Source: DASCNA01 sp036011305
GTDB taxonomy: Bacteria; Verrucomicrobiota; Lentisphaeria; Victivallales; GWF2-38-69
Direction of reading: 5' to 3'
DNA length: 21,218 bases
Assembly: GCA_036011305.1 (NCBI GenBank)
Contig: DASCNA010000271.1
Location: forward strand, 1-21,218
Positions 7,421 to 14,532 of the stretch are shown piece after piece (the first letter of the stretch is position 1; every line of letters starts with the position of its first letter). The notes under the pieces were generated by a model. That model was not told the DNA's origin. It did no database searches and worked only from the letters and a program-made list of their open reading frames with translations. The position numbers and the translations under genes are program-made.

Positions 7421-7909
7421 TTATTTAAAAGGTATTTTATACCGTTCTTCAAATTCCTCTAGTTCCATTACCTGCAAGTCATTTTGTTTTAACAATGCAG
7501 AAGTTACACCAATTCCTGAAATAAGCTTTTATTCAAAATTACCATTATAAATTTCTAAGCATGAACATGAAGGACTCCTAGGTACACCAATAAATATCTT
7601 TGCAGAATATTTTTTAGCTAAAGCCAATACACATTCAGCACCTTTTATAAAATTTGAAGTTACATCTACTCCTGACTTATTAACAACTTTCGTCTGGAAA
7701 TTAATTCCGTCATCCCCTGCTCTTATTACAATTTCTGAAGGTTTTCTAGGAGTTGTCATTCCCCCTAACTGTTCAGGACACACAGGTATGAAGTTTACTT
7801 TTGGATATTTACCGATCACATCAGTAATATCTTCAATAACTTTACCATCGTATCTGCAAGGAATACCAAGCAGACACATACTGATCAAAATATTAACTTT
7901 TCTTTCCAA
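7421..7909 (-). pseudogene. DUF523 gene interrupted by an in-frame stop codon
   Basis: The first 126 residues are a typical DUF523 N-terminal part: ISMCLLGIPCRYDG (C12, C18), CPEQLGGMTTPRKPSEI (C44) and GVPRSPSCSCLEIYNGNF (C115, C117). Translation then hits TAA at 7531-7529. The same frame continues without indel for 35 more codons (KLISGIGVTSALLKQNDLQV and on to YKIPFK) to a TAA at 7421-7423. This matches the family's C-terminal GxGVTAALLK segment and restores the normal length of about 160 residues. A single nonsense change, for example GAA or CAA to TAA, explains it. The only N-terminal start is a TTG with no clear Shine-Dalgarno, and the usual SPSCG is SPSCS, both consistent with decay. 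Function of DUF523 is unknown. It lies 34 bp behind queC. Confidence 0.85.
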
Positions 7910-7918
7910 TTAACAATT

Positions 7919-7943
7919 TACCATTAATAATTAACAATTAATT
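7919..7943 (-). repeat. AT-rich post-stop repeat, copy 1
   Basis: The 25 nt directly after the queC stop codon (minus strand) end in ATTATTAATGGTA. The 25 nt directly after the STAS gene stop at 20783-20807 match at about 19 positions, with the last 13 identical. It lies in the queC-DUF523 gap. Confidence 0.4.
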
Positions 7944-8612
7944 TTAAGTGTTCATATAGTTTGTAAGATCCACTAAACCTGCTTCTTCAAATGCTTCAAT
8001 TCTTTCTACACATGTACCGCATTTGCCGCAATGAATATCACCGCCTTTATAGCACGACCATGTTTTGCTGAAATCAATTCCTAGTTCATTTCCTCTTATT
8101 GCAATATCTGTTTTTGACATATGAACAAAAGGCCTGAGAATTTTAATATTGTCATAAGTACCATGTTTAATAGCATCTGACATTGATGATAAAAAATCCT
8201 CCCTACAGTCAGGGTAAATAGCATGATCTCCTGAATGAGCTGCAATTACCAATCCTGCCGCACCTGTGCTTTCACCAAGACCAGCTGCAATGGCAAGCAT
8301 AATACCATTTCTGAAAGGCACAACAGTAGCTTTCATATTTTCAGCTTCATAGTGCCCTTCAGGAATATCTCCTCCGCTTTGAAGCAGTGTAGATGAAAAA
8401 TGTTCATTCATAAATTTTAGATCTATAATTTTATGTTCAATATTAAGCTTATCGCAGTGTAACCTGGCAAATGGAAGTTCTTTATAATTATGCTTAGAAC
8501 CATAATCAAAACTCAGACCGCATAATACCTCATATTTATTGTAAGAATCATATAATGCTGTAACCGAATCCATCCCCCCGCTTAACAGCACTATTACTTT
8601 TTGCTTTTCCAT
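7944..8612 (-). CDS. queC: 7-cyano-7-deazaguanine synthase (QueC)
   Basis: Converts 7-carboxy-7-deazaguanine, ammonia and ATP to preQ0 in queuosine tRNA-modification synthesis. The 222-residue product starts with the ATP-pyrophosphatase P-loop SGGMDS (11-16). FDYGSKHNYKE follows, and the conserved ATVVPFRNGIMLAIAAG and SGDHAIYPDCREDF segments lie mid-protein. The C-terminal zinc site is complete: C187, C195, C198 and C201 in CYKGGDIHCGKCGTC. Length is normal. The ATG follows GGAG at workable spacing. Other queuosine genes are not in the window, and I saw no preQ1 riboswitch in the 321-bp upstream gap. It is divergent from oppA1 and probably transcribed with the broken DUF523 gene downstream. 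Confidence 0.96.
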   Translation of the reverse strand: MEKQKVIVLLSGGMDSVTALYDSYNKYEVLCGLSFDYGSKHNYKELPFARLHCDKLNIEHKIIDLKFMNEHFSSTLLQSGGDIPEGHYEAENMKATVVPFRNGIMLAIAAGLGESTGAAGLVIAAHSGDHAIYPDCREDFLSSMSDAIKHGTYDNIKILRPFVHMSKTDIAIRGNELGIDFSKTWSCYKGGDIHCGKCGTCVERIEAFEEAGLVDLTNYMNT

Positions 8613-8755
8613 ATAAACAAGCTCCTAGTCTTATATTAATAATAGCTAACGCTTTAAATATACTTCATATGATAAAATAAATAAGTTAATTATATAGATT
8701 CTTTAATTGATTTTGAATAACATAAAATAATTTTTCATAACAATTTCAAACAGGT

Positions 8756-8805
8756 ACAAACAGCATGTTTTCTTTTAAAAATATCCAGTTTAAGAACAAA
8801 CAACA
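8756..8805 (+). promoter_or_regulatory. Paired direct repeats upstream of oppA1, possible regulator site
   Basis: ACAAACAGCA at 8756-8765 and ACAAACAACA at 8796-8805 start exactly 40 bp apart. A partial copy (TCAAACAGG) precedes the first at 8746. The same pair with the same 40-bp spacing lies upstream of oppA2, and the flanks of the second copy (AAGA before, YTATATTT after) are also shared. Confidence 0.5.
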
Positions 8806-8884
8806 TTATATTTCTAGAAAATATATAAAAATTATCTTTTATCTTCAATAATATTCATAAATATTAAATTTCTATAAACATTTA

Positions 8885-8913
8885 TAGTGAGGAATTGTAA
8901 CTAAATATTTAAC
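8885..8913 (+). promoter_or_regulatory. Weak oppA1 promoter, aligned with the oppA2 promoter
   Basis: TTTAAC at 8908-8913 lies exactly 26 bp before the oppA1 ATG, as the TATAAC -10 does before oppA2. The matching -35 position (TAGTGA, 8885-8890) is poor. TATAGT at 8883 is an alternative -10. Confidence 0.3.
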
Positions 8914-8933
8914 ATCTAAACAAATGGGGAGTT

Positions 8934-10550
8934 ATGAGACTAAAAAAACAAATAGTCCTAATTGTGTCCGGTTTAAGCATGCTTTTTTTCTTCGGCATGA
9001 CAAACTTACTAGCTAATACTGTATTATTTAACCTTGGTGAAGCCTCAAAATCAATTGATCCACAGCTCGTAACTGGAATAACAGGATCTCAGGTTGATGT
9101 TGCATGCATGGAAGGATTAACTAATGTAAAAAAAGACGGAGTAACTGTACCTGCAGGTGCAAAAAGCTGGACAATTTCTAAAGACGGATTAGTCTATACT
9201 TTTCATCTAAGGAAGAATGCTAAATGGTCAAACGGTGAAGCTGTTACAGCAAATGATTATTTCTTCGGTATGAAGAGAGCTCTTGAACCAGCAACTGCTG
9301 CCCAATATGCCTACTTTCTTTACAATGTTAAAAATGCAGAAGCCTATAATTCAAGTAAGATAAAAGATTTCAGTAAAGTTGGAATTAAAGTAATTAATAA
9401 ATATACACTGCAGATAACCTTGGCAGCTCCATGTACTTACTTTCTACAGCTGGTAAGTGCTCCTACAACTTTTCCATGCAATGAAAAATTTTACAATAAA
9501 GTAAAATCAAATTATGCTCTTACACCAAAAGATATGCTTTACAACGGCCCATGGGAAATGACTCAATGGATTACAGGTGCAGGCGGAAAATTTGTATTTA
9601 AGAAAAATCCTTACTACTGGGATAAAAAGAATATTAAAATTGATAACCTTATATTCAAACTGATAAATAATCCGAACACTATTGCTATAATGTTCAAGAC
9701 CAATCAGCTTGACCTGGCAAAAATTACTGCTGACCAATTATCACAGTTTAAATATAATCCTGAATATAAAAAAGAAATTAAATATATTCCAGGTGGCGGA
9801 TTATGGTATTTAGAGTTTAATATGCATAATAAATACCTGAAAAATCAGAAAATCAGAAGAGCCATAACACTTGCGATTAACAGATCTCAACTTTGTAAAT
9901 TTGTATTAAAAAACCATTCAAAACCTTTATATGCTTTTATCCCTCCGGGAACTAAAGGACCTGACGGCAAAACTTTCAGAGAAGCCTATGGTAACTACAA
10001 TATTAAGGAAAATATAAAAGAAGCTAAGAAACTACTTGCAGAAGGAAAAAAAGAACTTGGAATAACTGGACCTATACATATCAAACTGCTTTTAAATCAA
10101 GGTGGAGTTAACCAGAAAGTATGTGTTTTTATTCAGCAGCAGTTAATGAAAAATCTTGGACTTAATGTAACACTAGATGTACAGACCTTCCAGGGAAGAC
10201 TTGTAAAAATGCAGCAGCATGATTTCGATATGATTTATGCAGGCTGGATTCCAGATTATAATGATCCAATGACTTATTTTGACATGTTTATAACAGGCGG
10301 CGGAAATAATGATCCACAATATTCAGACAAAGAATATGACAGCCTGATAAGCAAAGCTAAAATATCTCCAAACGATAACCAGAGAATGAAGTATATGCAC
10401 CAAGCTGAACAAATATTTATGAAAGCTAATCCGATAGCTCCTCTGTTTGTTCCATATGCTATCTGGCTCGAAAAAAGCTGGCTTAAAAATGTCGAGTTCA
10501 CACAGATAACACCTGCTGTTAATTTCAGATGGGCCTACGTTAAGAAATAG
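8934..10550 (+). CDS. oppA: Periplasmic oligopeptide-binding protein, paralogue 1
   Basis: A 538-residue family-5 extracellular solute-binding protein that delivers peptides to the OppBC channel. A basic start and hydrophobic core (about residues 6-22) end in LLA-N, giving a signal-peptidase-I site after A27; there is no lipobox. Family landmarks are SIDPQL (40-45), DVACMEGLT (55-63), the AKWSNGEAVTANDY segment (96-109), LYNGPWEMTQW (202-212), KKNPYYWDKKN (223-233) and the ligand-site stretch GWIPDYNDPMTYFD (437-450). Cys residues at 58, 167 and 182 recur in all four paralogues. It is most similar to oppA2, with long identical stretches. GGGGAG sits only 2 nt before the ATG. It is followed by its own terminator and is probably monocistronic, 5.6 kb from oppB. 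Confidence 0.93.
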   Translation: MRLKKQIVLIVSGLSMLFFFGMTNLLANTVLFNLGEASKSIDPQLVTGITGSQVDVACMEGLTNVKKDGVTVPAGAKSWTISKDGLVYTFHLRKNAKWSNGEAVTANDYFFGMKRALEPATAAQYAYFLYNVKNAEAYNSSKIKDFSKVGIKVINKYTLQITLAAPCTYFLQLVSAPTTFPCNEKFYNKVKSNYALTPKDMLYNGPWEMTQWITGAGGKFVFKKNPYYWDKKNIKIDNLIFKLINNPNTIAIMFKTNQLDLAKITADQLSQFKYNPEYKKEIKYIPGGGLWYLEFNMHNKYLKNQKIRRAITLAINRSQLCKFVLKNHSKPLYAFIPPGTKGPDGKTFREAYGNYNIKENIKEAKKLLAEGKKELGITGPIHIKLLLNQGGVNQKVCVFIQQQLMKNLGLNVTLDVQTFQGRLVKMQQHDFDMIYAGWIPDYNDPMTYFDMFITGGGNNDPQYSDKEYDSLISKAKISPNDNQRMKYMHQAEQIFMKANPIAPLFVPYAIWLEKSWLKNVEFTQITPAVNFRWAYVKK

Positions 10551-10574
10551 TATATTTCACTAATTGATAATAAT

Positions 10575-10616
10575 GCCTTGTACGGAAAATATTCTGTATA
10601 AGGCTTTATTTTTTAC
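10575..10616 (+). terminator. Intrinsic terminator of oppA1
   Basis: GCCTTGTAC (10575-10583) pairs with GTATAAGGC (10596-10604). The stem extends inward to about 13 bp with a 4-nt loop, and TTTATTTTTT follows. The terminator of oppA2 has the same sequence plan with a C-G pair replaced by T-A. Confidence 0.85.
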
Positions 10617-10650
10617 ATTTTAAATAAAATTAATTATCCTAATTTTCCAC

Positions 10651-10775
10651 TTGAAATTCACGATTGTTGTCGTGAACTCTGGCACAAGCTTACAATATTA
10701 CTTCGTTTCGTTAGAGTTCACAACGATAGTTGTGTTGATACTTATTTCATTATGAAACTCTGATAGAATTTCACA
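10651..10775. repeat. Palindrome-rich intergenic element between oppA1 and oppA2
   Basis: This non-coding stretch inside the 553-bp oppA1-oppA2 gap contains several nested inverted repeats. TTCACGA/TCGTGAA lie at 10657-10663 and 10670-10676. CACAAC/GTTGTG lie at 10719-10724 and 10729-10734. GTGAACTCT (10672-10680) matches AGAGTTCAC (10713-10721) in inverse, and TGAAATTC (10652-10659) matches GAATTTCA (10766-10773). Its higher GC and density of symmetry differ from other gaps here. It could be a dispersed palindromic repeat or a remnant of one. The rest of the gap (10776-11054) is AT-rich and holds the oppA2 control region. Confidence 0.5.
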
Positions 10776-10916
10776 CTCAATACATCAAAATAAATAGCAT
10801 AAACTTCAAAACTCTATTCCGCTAATAACTAACAATTTACGCTTAATAGCTTATTCAAAAACATTCTTAAATATACAATATTTTAAATTCTATTTTCTGT
10901 TAATTCAAAAAAATGC

Positions 10917-10966
10917 ACAAACAGCATTTATATCAAAATATTAATCTTTTATAAGAACAAACAGCA
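10917..10966 (+). promoter_or_regulatory. Paired direct repeats upstream of oppA2, possible regulator site
   Basis: Perfect ACAAACAGCA copies at 10917-10926 and 10957-10966 start exactly 40 bp apart, the same spacing as upstream of oppA1. The first repeat is 187 bp before the oppA2 ATG (178 bp for oppA1). The site lies upstream of the -35, which suits an activator or a looping regulator. Confidence 0.5.
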
Positions 10967-11054
10967 CTATATTTAAAAAGAAAATTTAAAATCGAATCTT
11001 TTATATTCTCCAATTTTCCTATAATATTAATGCTGGGCAAACATTCAATAAGTC

Positions 11055-11083
11055 TTGAAACACAATGTATATAAATATATAAC
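11055..11083 (+). promoter_or_regulatory. Sigma-70-type promoter of oppA2
   Basis: TTGAAA (11055-11060) and TATAAC (11078-11083) are separated by 17 bp. Transcription would start near 11090, leaving a leader of about 14 nt. This is the best promoter match in the window. A TATAAT at 11020 lacks a good -35. Confidence 0.6.
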
Positions 11084-11103
11084 ATTTAAAGAAATGGGGA
11101 GTT

Positions 11104-12720
11104 ATGAAAGTCAAAAAACTAGTAATCCTGATTACGTCAAGTTTATGCATGCTTTTTTTATTTGGCATCACAAGCGCACTTGCCAACACTGTAGTATTTA
11201 ACCTGCAGGAAACATCAAAATCTATTGATCCTCAGCTTGTAACAGGAATTACTGGTTCACAGGTTGATGTTGCATGCATGGAAGGTTTGACTGCAGTTAA
11301 AAAAGACGGTGTAACTGTACCTGCAGGAGCAAAAAGCTGGACAATATCAAAAAACGGAACTGTTTATACATTCCATCTAAGAAAAAATGCGAAATGGTCT
11401 AACGGTGAACCAGTTACAGCTAACGATTATCTCTTCGGAATGAAGAGAGCTCTGATGCCTTCAACTGCAGCGCAGTATGCTTATTTTTTATATAACGTCA
11501 AGAATGCTAAAGCTTATAATTTAGGAAAAATAAAAGATTTCAGTAAAGTCGGGATCAAAGTAATTAATAAATATGAACTGCAGATCACTCTGGCCGGCCC
11601 ATGTACATACTTCCTTCAACTTGTATCATCTGGAACAACATACCCATGCAATGAAAAATTCTTTAATAAAGTTAAATCAAGTTACGCACTTACACCAAAA
11701 GATATGCTTTATAACGGGCCTTGGGAAATGACACAGTGGATTACAGGCGCCGGCGGAAAATTTGTTTTCAAAAAAAATCCTTATTACTGGGATAAAAAAA
11801 ATGTTAAAATTGATAATCTTATATTTAAGCTGATAAATAATCCGAATACATCCGCAATTATGTTCAAGACCAACCAACTAGACCTGACAAGTATTACCTC
11901 TAACCAGCTATCACAATTTGAATTCAACCCGCAATATAAAAATGAAATCCACTACATACCAAACGGAGGATTATGGTATCTGGAATTTAATATGCATAAC
12001 AAAATCCTAAAGAACCAGAAAATAAGAAGAGCTATGACACTGGCAATAAACAGGGATCAATTATGCAAATATGTTCTCAAAAACCATTCAAAACCGCTTT
12101 TCGCTTTCATACCTCCCGGAACTAAAGGACCTGATGGTAAAACATTCAGAGAAGCCTACGGCAACTACAACATTAAAGAAAATATAAAAGAAGCAAAAAA
12201 ACTACTTGCTGAAGGAAAAAAAGAACTTGGAATAACAGGACCTATTCACCTGCAGCTTCTCTTGAATCAAGGCGGTCCTAATCAGAAAGTATGTGTATTT
12301 GTTCAGCAGCAGCTGAAGAAAAACCTTGGAATAGACATAACCCTTGATGTAGAAACATTCCAGGGAAGACTTGTTAAAATGCAACAGCATAACTTTGCCA
12401 TATGTTATGCAGGCTGGATTCCTGATTATAATGACCCTATGACTTATTTTGATATATTCATATCTGGCGGTGGAAATAATGATCCGCAATTCTCAAATAA
12501 AGAATATGATAATCTTATTAGTAAGGCCAAGATATGCCCTAATGAAAATAAGAGAATGGAATATATGCACAAAGCTGAAGAAATATTCATGAAAGCTAAT
12601 CCTATAGCTCCTCTGTTTGTTCCATACAAAATCTGGCTCCAGAAAAAAGACCTTAAAAATGTAGAATTCACACAGATAACACCTGCTGTTAATCTCAGAT
12701 GGGCCTATGTAAAGAAGTAG
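11104..12720 (+). CDS. oppA: Periplasmic oligopeptide-binding protein, paralogue 2
   Basis: A 538-residue solute-binding protein family 5 member, the closest paralogue of oppA1: same length, and the segment from PPGTKGPDGKTF through ELGITGPIH is unchanged. The signal peptide ends in SALA-N, a good signal-peptidase-I site, with no lipobox Cys. The family segments LYNGPWEMTQW, KKNPYYWDKKN and GWIPDYNDPMTYFD are intact. Differences from oppA1 are scattered and conservative, for example in the region after the PCNEKF motif and around residues 260-285, which suggests shifted peptide preference rather than decay. The GGGGAG-TT-ATG start context is identical to oppA1. Its own promoter and terminator make it a separate transcription unit. 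I infer recent duplication of the whole unit. Confidence 0.93.
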   Translation: MKVKKLVILITSSLCMLFLFGITSALANTVVFNLQETSKSIDPQLVTGITGSQVDVACMEGLTAVKKDGVTVPAGAKSWTISKNGTVYTFHLRKNAKWSNGEPVTANDYLFGMKRALMPSTAAQYAYFLYNVKNAKAYNLGKIKDFSKVGIKVINKYELQITLAGPCTYFLQLVSSGTTYPCNEKFFNKVKSSYALTPKDMLYNGPWEMTQWITGAGGKFVFKKNPYYWDKKNVKIDNLIFKLINNPNTSAIMFKTNQLDLTSITSNQLSQFEFNPQYKNEIHYIPNGGLWYLEFNMHNKILKNQKIRRAMTLAINRDQLCKYVLKNHSKPLFAFIPPGTKGPDGKTFREAYGNYNIKENIKEAKKLLAEGKKELGITGPIHLQLLLNQGGPNQKVCVFVQQQLKKNLGIDITLDVETFQGRLVKMQQHNFAICYAGWIPDYNDPMTYFDIFISGGGNNDPQFSNKEYDNLISKAKICPNENKRMEYMHKAEEIFMKANPIAPLFVPYKIWLQKKDLKNVEFTQITPAVNLRWAYVKK

Positions 12721-12738
12721 AATCTTTTAAATGATGAT

Positions 12739-12783
12739 AAAGCTTTGTACTGAAAATAATTCCTAGTATAAAGCTTTATTTTA
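12739..12783 (+). terminator. Intrinsic terminator of oppA2
   Basis: AAAGCTTTGTACT (12739-12751) pairs over 13 bp, with one G-U, with AGTATAAAGCTTT (12765-12777); ATTTTA follows. The hairpin is homologous to the oppA1 terminator. No strong promoter is evident between it and oppA3, so partial read-through may feed the operon downstream. Confidence 0.8.
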
Positions 12784-12863
12784 ATTTATCAGTTTGCTTC
12801 AATTTACAAGAAATACTAATTCAGCAACATCTAATTTAACAATTCATAAAAAAGGTTTAGAGC

Positions 12864-14471
12864 ATGATAATAAAAAAAATTTCACTGATATTATTTACAG
12901 GATTAGCAATGCTTCTTATGTTTGGAATGAACAGTGCTTTTGCCAACACTAAAATAACTTACAATTTGGGACAGGAATCAAAAACAATAGATCCTCAACT
13001 TGTTGCCGGAAGAACAGGTGCAGCTGTTGATGCAACGTGTATGGAAGGTTTGACAAGATCTAAGATAAATGGACAGGTAGTTCCAGGTATTGCGAAAAAA
13101 TGGGACATTTCAAAAGATGGTAAAATTTATACATTCTATTTGAGAAAAGATGCTAAATGGTCTAATGGAGAGCCTGTTACTGCTCAGGATTTTGTTTTTG
13201 GGATAAAAAGAGCTCTAATGCCTTCGACTGCCTCAGTTTATGCGTATTTTCTATATAACATTAAGAATGCTGAAGCATATAATACAGGAAAAATTAAAGA
13301 TTTTAGCAATGTTGGAGTCAAAGCTCTCAATGACCATACTGTTCAATACACATTAAATGGTCCTTGTACTTACTTTCTTCAGGTTGTTGGAGCTTCAACC
13401 AGTTTTCCTTGTAACGAAAAATTCTATAATAAAGTTAAGAAAAATTATGCTTTGACACCAAAAGATATGATTTATGACGGACCATGGAAACTCACCAAAT
13501 GGATAACTGGCGCAGGTGGAAAATTTGTTTTTAAAAAAAATCCATATTACTGGAATAAAAAAAACATCAAAATTGATGAATTACAGTATGATCTGATTGT
13601 CAATAAAAATACTGCCGCCAATATGTTCAGAACAAATCAGCTTGATTTTACAAGTATCAGCGGAAATCAGTTAATCCAGTTTAAAGACAGCAAAGACCTT
13701 ATTCAGAAAATGGATGGTGGAGCTAAGTACCTTCAGTTCAATCTCCTTAACAAATACTTAAAAAATCAGAAAATTAGAGAAGCTATAACGCTTGCAATAA
13801 ACAGACAGGAGTTAACCAAATTTATTTTAAAGGACGGCTCTGTTCCTGCTTATGCCTGGGTACCACCTGGAATAAAAGGCCCTGATGGAAAAACTTTCAG
13901 AGAAGCCTACGGCAATTATAATATAAAGGAAAATGTAGTAAAAGCTAAAAAACTTCTTGCAGAAGGAATAAAAGAACTTGGAGTAAAAGCTCCTATAAAA
14001 TTAAAAATATTGACAGCTAATGATAACGCAAGCCAGAAGGTGTGTGTATTTATTCAGCAGCAGTTAAGAAAAAATCTGGGTATAGATGTTTCTCTTGATG
14101 TTGAAACATATCAGGGAAGACTCCAAAAAATGACTGACCACAGCTATCAAATATCATACTGTGGCTGGGGACCTGATTATAATGACCCAATGACATTTTT
14201 AAATCTGTGGATTACAAATGGAACCAATAACAGTTCCCATTTTTCAAACAGATCATATGATAAATTAATTAATGAAACAATGAAATCATCAAGTGACAGC
14301 AAACGAATGGTCTATATGCACCAGGCTGAAGAAATTCTTATGAAAGAACTGCCAGTAGCCCCGCTTTTCTATTCAAGCAAAAATTATCTAGTCAAACCAT
14401 GGCTCAAAGGGGTATTATATAGAACTACAAGTCCGAATATAAGCTTTTACTGGGCTCATGTGCAGAAGTAA
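12864..14471 (+). CDS. oppA: Periplasmic oligopeptide-binding protein, paralogue 3 (most divergent)
   Basis: A 535-residue family-5 binding protein with a signal peptide ending in SAFA-N and no lipobox. It keeps SKTIDPQL, the AKWSNGEPVTAQDF segment and KKNPYYWNKKN, but it is the most divergent of the four around the ligand region. GWIPDYNDPMTYF is GWGPDYNDPMTFL, and the GGGNNDPQ loop of the other three is replaced by NGTNNSSHF. This points to a different peptide specificity. Its start follows AAAGG with 8 nt spacing, a normal context unlike the other three oppA genes. It follows the oppA2 terminator and is 61 bp from oppA4, probably the first gene of the oppA3-oppA4-oppBCDF-hydrolase operon. 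Confidence 0.93.
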   Translation: MIIKKISLILFTGLAMLLMFGMNSAFANTKITYNLGQESKTIDPQLVAGRTGAAVDATCMEGLTRSKINGQVVPGIAKKWDISKDGKIYTFYLRKDAKWSNGEPVTAQDFVFGIKRALMPSTASVYAYFLYNIKNAEAYNTGKIKDFSNVGVKALNDHTVQYTLNGPCTYFLQVVGASTSFPCNEKFYNKVKKNYALTPKDMIYDGPWKLTKWITGAGGKFVFKKNPYYWNKKNIKIDELQYDLIVNKNTAANMFRTNQLDFTSISGNQLIQFKDSKDLIQKMDGGAKYLQFNLLNKYLKNQKIREAITLAINRQELTKFILKDGSVPAYAWVPPGIKGPDGKTFREAYGNYNIKENVVKAKKLLAEGIKELGVKAPIKLKILTANDNASQKVCVFIQQQLRKNLGIDVSLDVETYQGRLQKMTDHSYQISYCGWGPDYNDPMTFLNLWITNGTNNSSHFSNRSYDKLINETMKSSSDSKRMVYMHQAEEILMKELPVAPLFYSSKNYLVKPWLKGVLYRTTSPNISFYWAHVQK

Positions 14472-14532
14472 CGGTTAAGAAAAATATCAGGCTTATTATT
14501 TTATCTAAATTAAAAATCAGAAAACTAAGGTT

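Larger units (their letters stand above)
8613..8933. other. 321-bp divergent intergenic region queC / oppA1
   Basis: This AT-rich gap has no convincing coding frame. It holds the 40-bp-spaced ACAAACA repeats (8756-8805), a weak oppA1 promoter and, at its left end, the queC ribosome-binding site. Nothing else is recognisable. The part nearest oppA1 aligns with the region upstream of oppA2. Confidence 0.7.

Noticed and set aside
7529..7531. Stop-codon reassignment or selenocysteine-like recoding to explain the DUF523 interruption
   Set aside because: The codon is TAA, and many intact genes here end in TAA (oppB, oppC, oppD, oppF), so it is a normal stop; no recoding element is visible.
8613..8700. 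preQ1 riboswitch in front of queC
   Set aside because: I looked for the C-rich and A-rich tail motifs of preQ1 aptamers on the minus strand and saw none.
10681..10695. Sigma-54 promoter starting at TGGCAC near oppA2
   Set aside because: The -12 TTGC element is missing at the needed spacing, and the site lies within the palindrome-rich element 400 bp from oppA2.
8756..10966. The ACAAACAGCA repeats as a CRISPR array
   Set aside because: Repeats are only 10 nt, two per site, and there are no cas genes; two distant pairs upstream of paralogues fit regulatory sites.
11020..11025. TATAAT as the oppA2 -10 element
   Set aside because: No acceptable -35 lies 16-18 bp upstream; TTGAAA-17-TATAAC closer to the gene is better.
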